NCBI GenBank assembly: GCA_009936695.1
Contig: JAACEA010000391.1
Span: forward strand, 1 to 5,326
DNA from: Planctomycetia bacterium
Lineage (GTDB): Bacteria; Planctomycetota; Phycisphaerae; Phycisphaerales; SM1A02
Direction of reading: 5' to 3'
DNA: 5,326 nt
The notes beneath the pieces are model-generated. The model had not been told where the DNA came from, searched no databases, and saw nothing but the letters and a program-made list of their open reading frames with translations. The translations under genes and the position numbers were made by a program. Positions 5,258 to 5,326 of this stretch are shown piece after piece. How positions within the stretch are numbered: the stretch's first letter is position 1; the number at the start of each line of letters is the position of its first letter.

Positions 5258-5302
5258 AGTGGACCGCTCCTCGCCCTGATCCGAACCGTGGAGCGATCCA
5301 CT
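5258..5302. other. 12-of-13-bp inverted repeat
   Basis: The arm AGTGGACCGCTCC (5258-5270) pairs with GGAGCGATCCACT (5290-5302) at 12 of 13 positions (mismatch C5264/A5296), with a 19-nt loop. A partial third copy of the right arm, GGAGCGACCC, occurs at 5316-5325, 26 bp further on. It may be a transcript-end hairpin for the AhpD-like gene, or a binding site or leader element for a gene beyond the right edge. The missing T-run weakens the terminator reading. Confidence 0.45.
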
Positions 5303-5306
5303 TCGG

Positions 5307-5326
5307 ATGAAGGCCGGAGCGACCCG
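5307..5326 (+). CDS. Possible start of a gene running off the right edge
   Basis: An ATG at 5307 opens a frame reading M-K-A-G-A-T before the window ends. The only upstream purine-rich element is GGAG at 5290-5293, 13 nt away and inside the inverted-repeat arm. This is too little sequence to support a gene; it is recorded only as a candidate. Confidence 0.12.

Noticed and set aside
1..5326. KOPS-like motifs (GGGNAGGG) near ftsK
   Set aside because: I looked by eye for the E. coli consensus on both strands and found near-misses only; the motif of this organism is unknown anyway.

Overview
The window is GC-rich, bacterial and chromosomal in character. It holds five well-supported protein genes, no RNA gene, no CRISPR array and no mobile element. 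Gene family content does not fix the lineage. The combination of high GC, a long-linker FtsK and an unusually long acyl carrier protein flanked by two FabZ-like dehydratases fits Planctomycetota (perhaps Phycisphaerae-like), but that is an inference with low to moderate confidence.

Layout: positions 1-192 lie downstream of the first gene and hold no gene I can defend. Positions 193-2805 (minus strand) encode a complete FtsK/SpoIIIE DNA translocase: membrane anchor, strongly acidic poly-Glu linker, alpha and RecA-like beta motor domains, and a C-terminal winged-helix gamma domain. Positions 2806-3058 are a divergent intergenic region with two inverted repeats and a possible -10 element directly before the next gene. 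From 3059 onward all genes are on the plus strand: a FabZ-like 3-hydroxyacyl-ACP dehydratase (3059-3505), an extended 130-residue acyl carrier protein (3597-3989), a second, divergent FabZ-like dehydratase with a GTG start (4026-4544), and an AhpD/carboxymuconolactone-decarboxylase family protein (4645-5175). Positions 5176-5326 are non-coding and unusually rich in inverted repeats, possibly ending with the start of another gene.

The three central plus-strand genes look like one functional unit. A carrier protein with an insertion of about 46 residues sits between two dehydratases that both keep the catalytic His and Glu but differ in active-site loop geometry. No ketosynthase or ketoreductase is in the window, so the unit either borrows those from primary fatty acid synthesis or continues elsewhere. 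A specialised acyl chain (lipid or secondary metabolite) is the best guess. The AhpD-like gene follows in the same direction with its own strong ribosome binding site and may or may not belong to the unit. The part most worth following up is the dehydratase-ACP-dehydratase module, followed by the structured DNA at 5202-5326.
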